Assembly: GCA_035041965.1 (NCBI GenBank)
Contig: JAPYMA010001963.1
Location: 62,001 to 126,000 of the forward strand
From: Anisakis pegreffii
Lineage: Eukaryota > Nematoda > Chromadorea > Rhabditida > Anisakidae
Direction: 5' to 3'
Length of the DNA: 64,000 bases
Part shown: one piece after another, positions 50,001 to 61,714 of the stretch
How positions within the stretch are numbered: position 1 is the first letter of the stretch
Layout: each line of letters begins with the position of its first letter
The notes under the pieces: model-generated
Databases searched by the model: none
Told to the model about the DNA's origin: nothing
The model's input: the letters and a program-made list of their open reading frames with translations, nothing else
Position numbers and translations under genes: made by a program

Positions 50001-52890
50001 CGTACGAGCGGGCGATGCAGACTGTGTGCATTACCTGCTGAATGCAGGTGCTTCGTACGACATTCCCGATAACAATTTTGATACGGTTCGTTAAATTCGG
50101 TGCTTGCTGCTAAACATTTTGCATAAAAATATTGATCAATGAGCACAGAACAGTCAAAATAAGGTTCCACAAAGGTTCGCCGCAACTGAAAACGAATTAT
50201 CGATGGAATAATTAAATGGATCGAATACATACGAAGAGACAGTATTGCCGATCATGTTTTGTATTCTTTTTGTTAAACGGAAAGGACACAAAAGGTAACC
50301 GACAAGATTTGTCATATATGTTACAAATGGATTAGTATTTCTCGTGACCGGTCAATCTGTCTAAAGACATTTTGCCTAAAGACATTTTGCCTAACGGACA
50401 GTTTGCCTAAGGGACAATTTGCCGAACAGACGTTTTGCCGAACAGACGTTTTGCCTAACGGACATTTGGCCTAACGGACAGTTTGCCCAACTTACTATTT
50501 TTCAATGGATGTTTCATTTCGCCTAATAGGCAAACTGTCCTTTCGGCAAATTGTCCGCCAGTCAATGTGTCTTAAGGCAAATTGTCTTCAGGCTAAATGT
50601 CGTTAGACCAATTGACCGGGTACTGTATTTCTTAGTTGGAATGCACTTCAGGTGATACACTACCTTGGTGAAGTGTATAACGATGCAATATACAAAGAAA
50701 TATTGGAACAGAGTCATTTCGACAGTTCCGAACAACAGCACAACGGTCAAACTGCAGAAAGTGTTCGTGCTGAATCGTCGTCTCCCCAAACAGCAGCATC
50801 GGCAACAACACCAGAGAATCCATTATCAGCAAAGAATGCTAGTGGCTATACACCAGCACATATTGCGGTGCAAAAACTAAAATTAGGTCTGTTGGAGGCG
50901 CTTGTTGAAGTTGGTGCACCGTTGGATACACCGGATGAACACGGTGAAACACCACTCATTTGCGCACTTCTCATGGATGACATCGACACGGCATCCCTCC
51001 TTATATCGGTATGATTTTCGTTGTGTTATGATTCCATAATTGTGGTTTATCGACTGTGAATTGGACTCTTTGTTTGAGTATGACAAGCCATTGTTGATGC
51101 TCCATCACATCGAAATGTTTTAGTTACAAAATTCCCTTCCTTTAGGTTTTGCATAATGATTCGTGATTATTGCACATTAGATAAACCAACAACGTTGGTT
51201 GAATAAGTGAACTATCGAGAATAAATGAAATATTCGATGAGACAAAATGAAAGGATTATTCAGAATAACTGTAATCCGAACGCCGTTTCGAAAGACAATG
51301 ATACACCGTTAGGTATCGCATGCCGGAAGAAGAATCTTGTCTTGATTGGACGCCTCATTGATGCTGGAGCCGATCTGGAAATGCCCGACAAATGTTAGTG
51401 ACTTGTTGACCGACAAACAATTTGATTATTTTGATGATCGATCAGTGATTGATCACTTTGGATTGTTCACATTTGTGCATTTTGCTGCGATGGAATTTGA
51501 TGAACAAGGAATTTTAAATGAACACTTTCATGATATGAAACAGTTTCATCAAGACGGCGAGCGATTTTCACGAAACGAGAACGATTGTAGGGTATAATCA
51601 GAGCTTACGGCAATATCTAATGAAACGAGTGAACGAACGTTAAACCAGTAGATACTTTCCATCTTAGCTATCCATCTTAATTCGAAGTAATTATGTTTGG
51701 TTGAGGTGGTAAGAAAGCAGCAGAATACGGTGATGAGGATGAGGATGTGAAGAAGATATTGAATGGTGAACGGATACAAACTGAGGAGACGTCATCGGCA
51801 CTACAAGCGAATGATGCTCTTGCATCGGAAGCAACTGCATCGCACGGCAACGATTCTGAAGATGATGCTCTGTTATCCTATCGAATACGTTCACTTAATA
51901 CAGGTACAGAATCTCAGTACCCCATAAAAGCTACCTAAACGGGATATATCAAGATATATCCAACCAAAATTTACCTAAACGGGATTTTTTACCTAACAAG
52001 CGTTTTAGAGTGTTGTTGAAGCGACTTCAACGCTTTCTGACAGCTACAATTCTAACGAATTGTAATCGGTTAGGCTACTCCATATGGTATTGATAATGCG
52101 ATAATTGATAATCCACTTTGATTGTCTCGTCAAATCAATAATTCATTCCGAAGCGACGATTTCGCTATTGTGTAGCCATCATGGCTCAAGATATATCCAA
52201 CGAGCTTCAGACTGTTTTCTTGTACTCTCGCAAATGACTTGATATAAAAGGACTCAGACTGGGATATGAACTCAAAAAACAAAATAGTTTTTCTATGCAC
52301 GAAGATATTTTTTGGATGATGTGTGGAAATTTGTTCAAATTGATTGTAATGTTAGTGACCGGAAACATTTTTCAGATGATATCTCAGCAATGGACTATTT
52401 GACGCGATTACGGTTAGCGAAGCTTTTGGATTCAGACGAGAAATGGATTATTTTAGCCGATCATTTGGGTTGTGGTCATATGGTTGAATTTATACGGGTT
52501 TGCACCGATGAAACTTCATCACCAACAATGATCCTTCTGGATCAATATGAGGTTTCTCGTCGATCTTGTGCCCTAAGTCTAGCATCTACAGTTGTGACTT
52601 TCAAATACCGTATTACGTACGCGTAATATCATTCAGATTACTACAAGCAGCTCACAGTCTTCAAAGTTGTTGAAACAAGAAACGTGTAAATTTCAATGTG
52701 ACGATTCATTCGCTAGGGATTCACTCCAGTCAAACTGCTCACATCATAATTTCAGCAATAGTTGACCGTTGATTTGTCTCGTTTACAGCAAATGCCGAAC
52801 GCGAATCTGGCCACCGTAAGACAAGCACTAGAAGATATGGGTGAAGCGGTCGGTGTGCGATTGCTGAGAACGGCTAATGAGCAAGAGTGA
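44027..52890 (+). CDS. NF-kB p105/p100-like protein: IPT-like segment, ankyrin repeats, death domain
   Basis: Exons: 44027-44258, 44434-44588, 45040-45524, 45864-46007, 49857-50085, 50652-51008, 51264-51393, 51706-51903, 52376-52551, 52789-52890. Phases agree and give 735 aa. Residues about 79-141 (PFVFVELSHQ, ETVWVLLNK, LVIFTLP) resemble the IPT/dimerisation half of a Rel domain. Next comes a Ser/Thr/Glu-rich linker to about 290. Ankyrin repeats run from about 338 to 600 (ALHISARNKQ, QTPLHCAVRAGDADCVHYLL, GYTPAHIAVQKL, TPLGIACRKKNL), with a low-complexity insert in between. The C-terminal death domain (about 646-728: LDSDEKWIILADHLG, LLDQYE, TVRQALEDMG) has the order and spacing of p105. No Rel DNA-binding half is visible. 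In p105 the ankyrin part retains Rel partners in the cytoplasm. Exon 1's donor (GTTGGT) is weak, and the start assumes trans-splicing at 44001. The ankyrin and death-domain calls are firm; the IPT call is tentative. Confidence 0.82.
45749..45820. repeat. Fragment of dispersed repeat family A
   Basis: This matches the central part of the copy at 46848-47152 (TGTGATGGTGTTT, TTAAATTGGGTATGT, CCGGTTTTCCGTTTGTTCCT). It ends about 43 bp before exon 4 of the p105-like gene. Confidence 0.7.
46495..49574 (-). CDS. HutF-type formimidoylglutamate deiminase (amidohydrolase), nested gene
   Basis: Exons (minus): 49574-49416, 49087-48929, 48604-48451, 48174-48031, 47873-47595, 47416-47298, 46776-46495. Phases agree and give 431 aa. 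It belongs to the metal-dependent amidohydrolase superfamily and most resembles bacterial HutF, which turns N-formimino-glutamate into N-formyl-glutamate and ammonia in histidine breakdown. Metal ligands and active-site residues are in place: His63-x-His65 (NAHSHAFHRF), GEFHYVHH at about 124-131, His232-x-His234 with Glu237 (HIHVEEQ), His272 (CVHCTF) and Asp319 (GTDCN). ARSLGLKESVGRFEVGMEMDF marks the usual return to the small beta-domain. The ATG at 49574 follows GTGCTAG directly, a likely trans-splice site. A start 15 bases upstream is possible. The gene lies wholly inside intron 4 of the p105-like gene, on the other strand. Confidence 0.88.
46848..47152. mobile_element. Fullest copy of dispersed repeat family A, about 305 bp, hAT-like ends
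   Basis: The left end is CAGCGGTTCTC and the right end, on the reverse strand, is CAGTGGTTCTC, a short imperfect inverted repeat of a form common in hAT elements. A G-rich tract lies at about 47072-47088. Related blocks occur at 45749-45820, 3029-3150 and 3738-3893. No matching 8-bp flanks were seen, so it is probably old. It sits in the last intron of the nested hutF-like gene. Confidence 0.6.
50343..50625. mobile_element. Fold-back element of repeated GACA-TTTGCC units, about 283 bp
   Basis: The left half is a run of about eight degenerate units of 16-17 bp such as GACATTTTGCCTAA, GACAGTTTGCCTAA and GACGTTTTGCCGAA. After a spacer (about 50490-50525) the right half carries the same units inverted (GGCAAACTGTC, GGCAAATTGTC). 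The ends pair as (GACC/CCCG)GGTCAAT-type inverted repeats, and TATTTCT flanks both sides (50336-50342 and 50626-50632), a probable 7-8-bp target duplication. It lies in intron 5 of the p105-like gene and ends 26 bp before the next exon. Confidence 0.8.
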
Positions 52891-55184
52891 AGCTGATTAA
52901 GTAACGAGACAGACATATCAGCAGTGATAACATCTTTGAATCTCAATAAATGACTTCATCGAATCCGAGGCGATTATTGTACGCATCACAATTCTGAATT
53001 TATGAACATTTCTTCACTCGCTCAAACATTTCATAATAAAAGTTTGAAACTGGAATAGAGACACACATTTTCGTGCGATGAATAAAATCCGTGTTTCCAA
53101 CTGAGATCCAGTTATGACTGATGGCACAAGAATGAATAATTGAACAGCTTCCATCACAAGCAATTTCACAAAGCCATGAATGCAACGTCCCCTCAACGTT
53201 GCTTACCAGATCACATGGGTTTGAATAGTCACATAATGTAGTATAGGTTTACTGCTTGTCTAGAAACCACTTATCTACTGTAAATCTAGCTTGGAGTACC
53301 ATTCCTAGATTTGTCGTTCAATGGTTGCTTATTTAACAAGCGTCAGACCAAAGTTAGTGCCTCGGAATTTATGTGTTGAACCCACTCAACAGGTATTAAT
53401 CAAAAACAATTGACTTTGCTATTTTCGAACTGTTTAACTGAGCTTCCGCGATTTTGAGTTGTATTTTTTCGATACTGACTCAAATTATTCAGTAGTTAAC
53501 CTGGTCATGAAGCCATACATATGCATGGAAGCACTAGTCCTTCGCGAAAGTTTCAAACATCTCTGATTACAATGAAGTGACCTTGCGAAAACATTCATCC
53601 GAAACACAGCTTTAATTCAGTGTGCTGCTTTGAGTACGTGTGAGCAATACGACTGAACGTTCGAACACAGTATTTTATTGTCGAACAAATATCACAATTA
53701 AATAAAGCACATCGTTCATGAAAAACATCAAAAGCTCACTGTCTTGCCATCAAAGAAGGAATTATCACCTTAGAGCTTCACGTAAATTATTTACGATAGC
53801 CATACAAAAGGCAACTTTTCGCACTCGTTATTTACAACCACAACAGCTGCGGACAATAAACGGCCACAATTCGTGTACAAATCATCAAAAGCAATCAATT
53901 CGACGCATTTAATGATTGTGGTAGGCATATATTATCACATTTAAGAAAATTAGGCTCATTTTAAGATCAACTGAAGTGTAGCAAGATCCAGTTCGAAGAA
54001 ACAACGAAAAAGAAAGAAGAAACCCCGGAAACAAGGGCAAGAAATTGGTACAGAAAGTAGCCCAACTATTAGAGAAAGTATTATCAGTCGGTTAAAAATG
54101 CGACAACACCACCCCAAAATTAGAATCATTTCTGCAGATGTTGAATAGAATTCTAATATTTTTTAATGTAATTCTTAAAACTGCTCAAATTCTACGGAAA
54201 TTGAAAATTCCTTATAGCCGTTCAGATAAAACATGAAGTACGAGCGAATTTGTCGAAAGCGATAGGATCTGAACGCAACAATGCTTTTCTCATGTGACTG
54301 CCGGCAACCACGGAGTAACTCTTGAACTTTATTGTTCTCATTTTCATTAGCTCATATGTAAAGTATTACCCATGAAACGCATAACAATTGCAACAAAAAT
54401 GAAACGAATACATTTGAAAAAAGACAACTGTGTTTGGACACGATCGTATATATGGTTTTTGTGGTGTTACCCATAATAAAGATTACAACACGGAAAGTAG
54501 TTATTGCACAGTTGGTAAGCAAGTGAGTGATTTGACCGAATAAAAGCGGCAAGAAAACAACACTATCGAAAGAACATCGTTAACAGCAAGAACAGAAACG
54601 TGAGTGAAAAACAGCTCAAAAGGTATTGATTGGACTCAAAGTTTAAAAAACAAAACAATAATATGTATAAGAGTGCAAAGAGTAAATGAACCTAACGCGA
54701 TGATCATCATCAACAACAATAACAACAACAAAAAACATCCCTTTACGAAGCTTTCAATGAATCGATTCAACTAATGCAACGAGAAATGTGACAACTGTGA
54801 ACTGCACGAATGGACTGAATGCGAATCTCCATGTGGTGAGAAATTTCTCGGAAATGATCCAATGAAAACAGAAATGTTCAGTTGAGATGGACGATAGTTG
54901 ATAAGGCGTTGATAATTGGAGGATAGTGATACGAGATGAGCAAGTTGTTAACAGTGATCACATAGGAGATGATGGTATGACAAAGAAGTGCTTCTCATCA
55001 CGGGTGAGGGGGTTCGCCTTCAATATGCAAACGTGCTCGTCCTCTCTGAAAAATCACAAAGAAAACATTGCAAATCGAAATATCGTTTTTCATGGGAGTT
55101 TCGCATTAAAGTTAAGAAAAAACAATTCGTAAAAGTGGAATGGACTATTTTTACTCACTGTCAACTTCTTCAAAAAATAAAATT
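52891..55184. other. Intergenic stretch between two convergent genes
   Basis: This lies between the 3' end of the p105-like gene (plus) and the 3' end of the Cys-rich membrane-protein gene (minus). The open frames have no splice context or known motif. It is probably both 3' UTRs and spacer. Confidence 0.5.
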
Positions 55185-57172
55185 CTACGAAAAGCTCACA
55201 TTCGAAGGATCCCAAACCGGATGACTGTACACGTCCTCATCGAAAAACTGTCGCTCCCAATCAACTCTGCAAAATAAAATCATAAGCTCGTTAACATTAC
55301 TTTATTGAAACACAGATTGAACAAAACGCACAATACTGATTTATTGAAACACAAAAAAAACTGACTATTGAACAACGCACAATCTATATATATGAGCACA
55401 TTCATAAAATACAACGCAATCTCATTTGCTCCAAACTATCAAACTACAGCGATTCTGAAGACAACGGCAACTGATGCCTCCACAATTTCACGAGTATCGC
55501 TATTAGAACCGAAATGTTCTGCTTCTTTCGCATTAGTTCATATAACATTCAGCCAATTGTCACCAAACCAATCACAAATGCTTGAATTAAGCAAAACAGC
55601 AAAAACAAAAATTCATTTAGCAAAGAAAATCACTTCAGCAAAAATGTTACCGATTGAAATTTAAAAAAGTACCTTGTTTCGGGCAGTGGAATATCCAATG
55701 AATTGACATTTGGTCGATCAGAGGACATTGGTGAATAGGCGGCAGACGACTGACGTGCTTGTGGTGCGGCTGACGACAGTGAAGTGGATAAACGCCAACT
55801 CGCTGAACCGAATGTCATCAATGATCGCCTTAAGATTATCATCACGATCAAAAATCGTTATTAAGAGACGAACTGAGCACATCCATTTGGATATTTTAGA
55901 AAAGTAGCTAAATTTTTTGTTGCCTTATACCAGATAAATCCAGCAGAACAGTGACGAATGAATATTTGAGAAACTCAATTCAGAGATGCTCTTTCAAAAT
56001 GTACTAAATTATTGTTTCAATAAAAACCAAAACTATGCTGTATATAGATAAGGATCACATAAATATTTAATAACATCTATACAATCCTATAACTACATCG
56101 CATAATTGTTAAGAAACATCTATACGATCCATCTTCGGATGTCTAATGATCAATATCTTAAAATCTAAAACAATTTCAACACCTTCAGCAAGTCTCGCAA
56201 ACACCGAGGCCTTACAGCAACTCAAAGAAAAAAGAAACAATAATAATTTCTCGTGATAAGCAAATATTAATAGCGACATCCGTAGCGATATTAGTAATAA
56301 TAATCTTATAATACTGCTGAATCGGTTGCCATATAAACAATAACTACACCAACAACTACTTACATTAATCATACTATCAATGACAAAACCAACGAACACA
56401 TCAAATCGATCGGTACCTTTTCCTGTTGTGACTCACAATAACTTTGATGATCAAGAGAATAGCTGCGATGAAAATAGCTGTCGTGAATATAGCCAACATA
56501 TGGAATGACGAATGATGTTTCGATATGAATTCATCTGTTGATGTAGTCACTCCAAGTAAACGATTTTGAGTTGTTGTCGCTTGGTTAGTCTCGTTCATAA
56601 GTACAGCTGTTGATGGTGCTGGTTGAGTACTACAAAGCGATCGATCAGTTGAGATTTCAACGTTGTTTTACATGAATCAACTGTATTACACGCTAGCCAG
56701 CATTCCGTATTCTATCAACGTTTATAGCGCCCACGGAAATCTTCTACGTCTGCATATAGGGTAGGATGTGGTTGCTGTGCTCAATTCATCCGGTGCCACT
56801 TGCCCATGTTTACATTGCGAGAGAAAAGTCTGATTAACATGCGTCAAGTTAAACGTAACGAAATCACCACAACAACAACGATTGCATGTTCCACCTAAAC
56901 AATTCTCCAACAATCTTTATCAAATATCTTAAAGTTGACACAAACCAAAAAGCAGAGCCAAAGAAACCAAATGACCAAAAATGTACAATGAACGGAACAC
57001 AGAAACAAAACCTATTGAGAAAATACGACGTTGTTGTGATATTATCCAAATCAGACGTTGTCGTTACATTATCTGCAAACACCGAATGTGTGACGTTAAC
57101 CGCCGTTCCATTATAGTCCATTGCGTCCGTGGATAATTTACTCAGCTGATCGATCAGCTCTTTGGATATCAT
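55185..57172 (-). CDS. Unrecognised Cys-rich type I membrane protein
   Basis: Exons (minus): 57172-57012, 56914-56748, 56618-56417, 55828-55673, 55266-55185. Phases agree and give 255 aa. A Thr/Asn-rich extracellular part has several N-glycosylation motifs (NGT, NVT, NLT, NQT, NET) and a cysteine cluster (NCLGGTCNRCCCGDF, then SQC and PIC). One membrane segment (MLAIFTTAIFIAAILLIIKVIV) is followed by a basic stop-transfer NRKRR. The cytoplasmic tail is Ser/Ala-rich and ends with an acidic-aromatic stretch (VDWERQFFDEDVYSHPVWDP). I do not recognise the family; the layout recalls small Cys-rich receptors but no specific match is claimed. The modelled start has no signal peptide. A strongly hydrophobic stretch (VKIVVFIVVIVHI) is encoded just upstream at about 57215-57275 in another frame, so the true first exon is probably different. 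Confidence 0.65.
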
Positions 57173-59153
57173 CACAATGAATCGATTGTGCCGTTGAGAA
57201 TGATTTCACGCTTAAATGCTTGTTGAATGTGCACTATGACCACAATAAACACAACGATTTTTACATCGACTAACTTTGCAAGTAAAAATAAATCTTATAA
57301 AATGAACTCAATTTATTGATCGTAAGTTGAACATCAAATCGACATTTCAACTCATCACTAACCAAGAAAATCACCAGCTATTACCGCATTGTTAATTCGC
57401 AACAGATCAGCCAAGTTCTACGTCTAAATTCGACTTCAAGTCAAAAATTTGAACCGTCAACGTAAAATCACTAATACCAAATTGTTTATTTTCACTTCAG
57501 TGGTGCAAATGCATCGCTCAAGTTAATCCATGCTCCACGATGCTCTTCTAGAATCTATCTCTTACAATCAATCGATCCCCTCACGAAAGTAGTAGCACGT
57601 CTACGTTCAATAATGACTCAGATCTGTCTATTCCAGCAACTACTCTGTTCGATGCAAATTACAATAAGCACACTGAAAGTTAAATATGCTTCAGCAAGGT
57701 GCACTCGCTCCTGTCGTTGGCAATCGGGTGAAATCATCAACGAGCAACGAAAATGTTTTCGATCAATAACTTTATTGGGAATGAAAAATACAATAATAAT
57801 GGTGTGACTAAAGATGTGTGGCTGCATCAAAAAAGCCCTTAAAAATTCGAAAAAAAAGCATAATGCTCTATTACATACAATACACGAACAAGTGCGATAA
57901 ATAATCCAAGAAAGGAATTTGAAAAGGAGTCCAAAACTCGAAAATTAACGAAGATTTCGTGAAAGAAAATTAGAGGAAAATTTAAGAAATTCAATCAAAA
58001 ACGCCGTTTTTATTTACGAATTAATGCACAGAAAGAATAAAAATGGAAAAGACAGTGAAAAATTACACAGAAATCATTGGTTTGATTGTCCCATATGAAA
58101 ATTCTACAAAAAATTTCGTCTTTCATAGACAGACAACACACTTTCATTCAGTAAATTATAATACTTGTTATTATTGTCACGACTATTATCAGCAATTTAA
58201 AATAGTTATTAAAATATGAGATAAAGCATTGGAAAACAAAGTGCGCAACGAGTATTGTTGAAATTATCGAGAACTGAGAAACAGAAAGCAGAAGGAACAC
58301 AAAACTGAGAAACCGGAGGGGAATCGCTTGGAAACACTGACTAAGTTATGGGTTTTTGTTTGCTTTGCATGAGCACAACGATTACCATCCAAACAATCTC
58401 TATTTTTGCCCATCACATCCCCCTCCTCTCCAGCACCCATACCACTAATTTCTATCGTTTAATTTCCAATCACCATTTGTGAATGCTATCAATTCCAATC
58501 GGATGTATGTTACCAATGATCTCGAAAAGAAGAACTGATTAGTTGCGTGACCTTTCATTAAGGCTTACGAAATCCAAGCGGACAAATGTTTCGAATTCCA
58601 ATTCTACGGCACGATCCATTCTATCTCGCAAAACAGGGCACTACCATAGCAATACTATTACCGATATTACCAGGCAGAAATTACGAAATCCTTTCATCAG
58701 TTGCTCAATTATGATAACGACTCATTCTTATTCTGAATCAACGAAACACACAAAAATTAAGATATTGGTCACACTGAATGTGTTGCAATAATTCAAAGAT
58801 ACGTTGGAAAATTACAGCTAGCCGACGTGACTGATTCGAGCTAAACTGTCAAATCTTCCAAATTCGAGATGCCCAATTTACGTAAGCATATGATTGAACA
58901 AAAGGACTGAGAAGAACAAGAAGAACGCGTATATTGTAGTGGCAATGCACTAACTAGGCTAATAATGCAAAAGAACGTGAAGAGTACAAAGAAAGCACTG
59001 CAAACAAATGTGCACAATAACACCACAAGCATATGTCTGTCTATCTCGTGTTCGAATATCAACAACTGAACTTAGTCAACTTTCAAGTCAGCTCCAATCA
59101 AACACAAATCAAATACAACAACAACAACAAAGCAAAGTAAAATACAATCAAGA
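57173..59153. other. Intergenic stretch, includes possible 5' exon of the Cys-rich membrane protein
   Basis: About 57215-57275 (minus) encodes a hydrophobic stretch that could be the missing signal peptide of the neighbouring gene, but no splice joins it in frame. The rest shows no gene. The right end contains the 3' UTR of the capping-protein gene. The hydrophobic minus-strand frame at 58841-59065 has no supporting context. Confidence 0.45.
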
Positions 59154-61714
59154 CTATTGTGGTTTAAGATCTTTACCAATTCGATATGCATGCGTATTGT
59201 TCCAATCAAATTTTACACCCGTAACGGGTAACTGACGACGTAGCGCTTTGAATGTTGTTGATGACATCTGTTGGTAGTTGTCCTGAACTGCGTCCTGAAA
59301 CCCACTTTCGTTCTATTTTGATGCTTTCCATCTTTATTTTCAGTTCATCCTCATACTGAATTTCAATACAAAGAAACAACGCAACACAACAACGAAAGTT
59401 TCACTTTTTTTTAAAAACCACTTAAAAATATGTTGAATTCTGACTGAACCGTAACTGATCGCACAAGACAGTGATAAACTAAAGTAATGTCAACGGTAAA
59501 TCCCAAACGCAATCAACAACTCGATCACCTGATATTTCGATTCTTCATCCCAGATTATTTTGAAAATCTCTGCCGAAGTCTGCGCGTAGTCTGACTGCAA
59601 TCGAACATTTAGAGTAAATGAAATGTATCAAGATGAACAACTATTGAGAATGGAATAAATTTCGACATCTGAGGCGTCTATTGTTCACATATTGATTGAC
59701 GACAATAATGATTCAAAAACTGGACTCATGAAAAGAATTCTCAAACACATCACATCAATTGATGAAAAATGAAACGACCAAGACGTGTGGAGGAATGAAA
59801 AGAAACATTCAAAATAATCATGTAATATTGAAAAGAGAAAACCAGTTTAGTGAATCACCGAAATGAATGTTTTCGAATGAAACAAAACCAACAAAAACTG
59901 AAATCAAATTCACCGTCACGTTGATTTTATTGTTGATTTCTTTAGTTGACACTAACTGCACATTACCGTCCTCATAGTAATGCACCTGCACTTTCAGAAC
60001 TCCCTTTAATTCTTGTGCACCTGATTTGTTGCCACCAACTGGGAGTGTCCATTGTGAACGCCAACGTCCATTCCTCAAAGTATCAAACACAATGCTCACG
60101 TCGAATCGAAAAATTTTCTCACTCATCACAGCTTTGATCGCTAAGCGCAAAATGACCTCTCGCTGAGCTGACGTTCCAAAATTCACTTTCAAACCATATC
60201 AGAATGAATCAGTCAGAATAAGATTGCATGCGTAAATATGCAACCAATTTTCTACACTCATCTACACCGACCACACCGATACTTTCAGAGTTACAATCGT
60301 GCTTATGAGTCTCATTCTGACTGATCAAGCAACTGAGCATGTCGCCAAGTATCGCCCCTTATCACTCTTCTCCTAATCATCCCTGAAGTTAAAATCAGTG
60401 ATGAGCAATATGTTGACGAACTCACCAGAAATTCTTTGGTTGATAGCGATGACTTTCAATACACAGCACAAATACACCGTTATTGACAAAGACTGTGGCC
60501 GTTCCCGTTTCTTGATAATGACTTTCGATGTATTTGTCAGCCTCCTAGAATTTATCATCAACCATTTATCGATTAAACTATAAGCTTCATGCATAACTGA
60601 AAACTACTCTGAAACCAACTCAAACTCGGAAAAACACTGAACGAGTAACCGAATAAGATTACCAACACTGTAACGACCTGTTCAAGTGAGTGCTGAATCA
60701 AATCTAACCTCTTGAAGAGCTTTACGCCATAATTCCATACTGATATCGTTCAAATTCTCATTTTGTATTTCAGCAGCTTCCTTACGCAGATGATCGTATT
60801 TGAAAGTTCGACGCGATTTCGGATCCGTGAAACGACCGTTTGGTAACTCATTGAATTCTGTGACCAACGTCTGCAAAACACCAACTTAATTCGATTCCGC
60901 AAATCAGTTAATTTTTCACTCTAAATATGTCGGAAAGACTTCGAAGCAAGCCTAGATAGTCGCATCGATATAACTAATGATCAACATCATAATGCGAAAT
61001 ACGTACATAAGAACAACTATGCATGAGATAAATGCTCTGTGAAGGCTGCTGGATAAACAACAAGAACGCGGCATCAGTAACAAATAAGGATTCAATTTCG
61101 GCTCTCTGTTCAAACAAAACCAACGCAAATTTTAGTTTACATAGCGGTAATGATAGCCAGTAATAATAATATTAATGAGATTTTGTCGAAAAATCGAACC
61201 GGTTTGTCAACACCATCCAGTTTGACAGGCATGAATTGATCTTTGTTGTATTGAGCAAATGCACCCGCACACCCCTCTTTCAGTATCGAATCATTATTGA
61301 GTAGCATACGAACATCATTAAACACCTAAATACAACCAATCAATCAACAAAACTCAGTCTTAACTTATTCAGTTATCATCCGTTGTGGAGTGACTCACAT
61401 GGATTCAATCGAAATTTTTTGGGCTTTCCGAAACGTCAACGAAATTCCATCGATACAGAACGATCGAATTTTATCATTAGTAAAGAAATAAATAATTCAC
61501 CAAGGCTAAGCCAGTGAGAGCGTCGTGATTCTGGTATGAACTTAATAGAATCAAAAGCGAAGGCTGAAAAAGGACAATGTCTCAAAGTTGATTGAAAGAT
61601 GAAATGTTGTAATGAGAAAGCAAGGACCTCATTAAATTCGCCAGGAGGTGAATGCAGGAGAAATCCGGTTACAATCCGGACCTTTTCGTTATCTGGTAGC
61701 TCTTCGGCTGACAT
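59154..61714 (-). CDS. cap-1: F-actin capping protein alpha subunit
   Basis: Exons (minus): 61714-61628, 61325-61200, 60870-60709, 60544-60426, 60073-59914, 59594-59529, 59294-59154. Phases agree and give 286 aa, exactly the length of human CAPZA1. With the beta subunit the protein caps barbed ends of actin filaments. Family stretches are clear from end to end: [88 protein letters not shown] and [30 protein letters not shown] acceptor-like site lies about 22 bases before the ATG, fitting a trans-spliced mRNA. The symbol is used by homology to the nematode gene name. Confidence 0.96.

Noticed and set aside
54926..55224. Overlapping plus-strand open frames
   Set aside because: They overlap the last exon of the minus-strand membrane-protein gene and its 3' side, and resemble nothing known.
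58841..59065. Hydrophobic minus-strand frame that could encode a small membrane protein
   Set aside because: It has no splice context or family motif and lies in the 3' region of the capping-protein gene.
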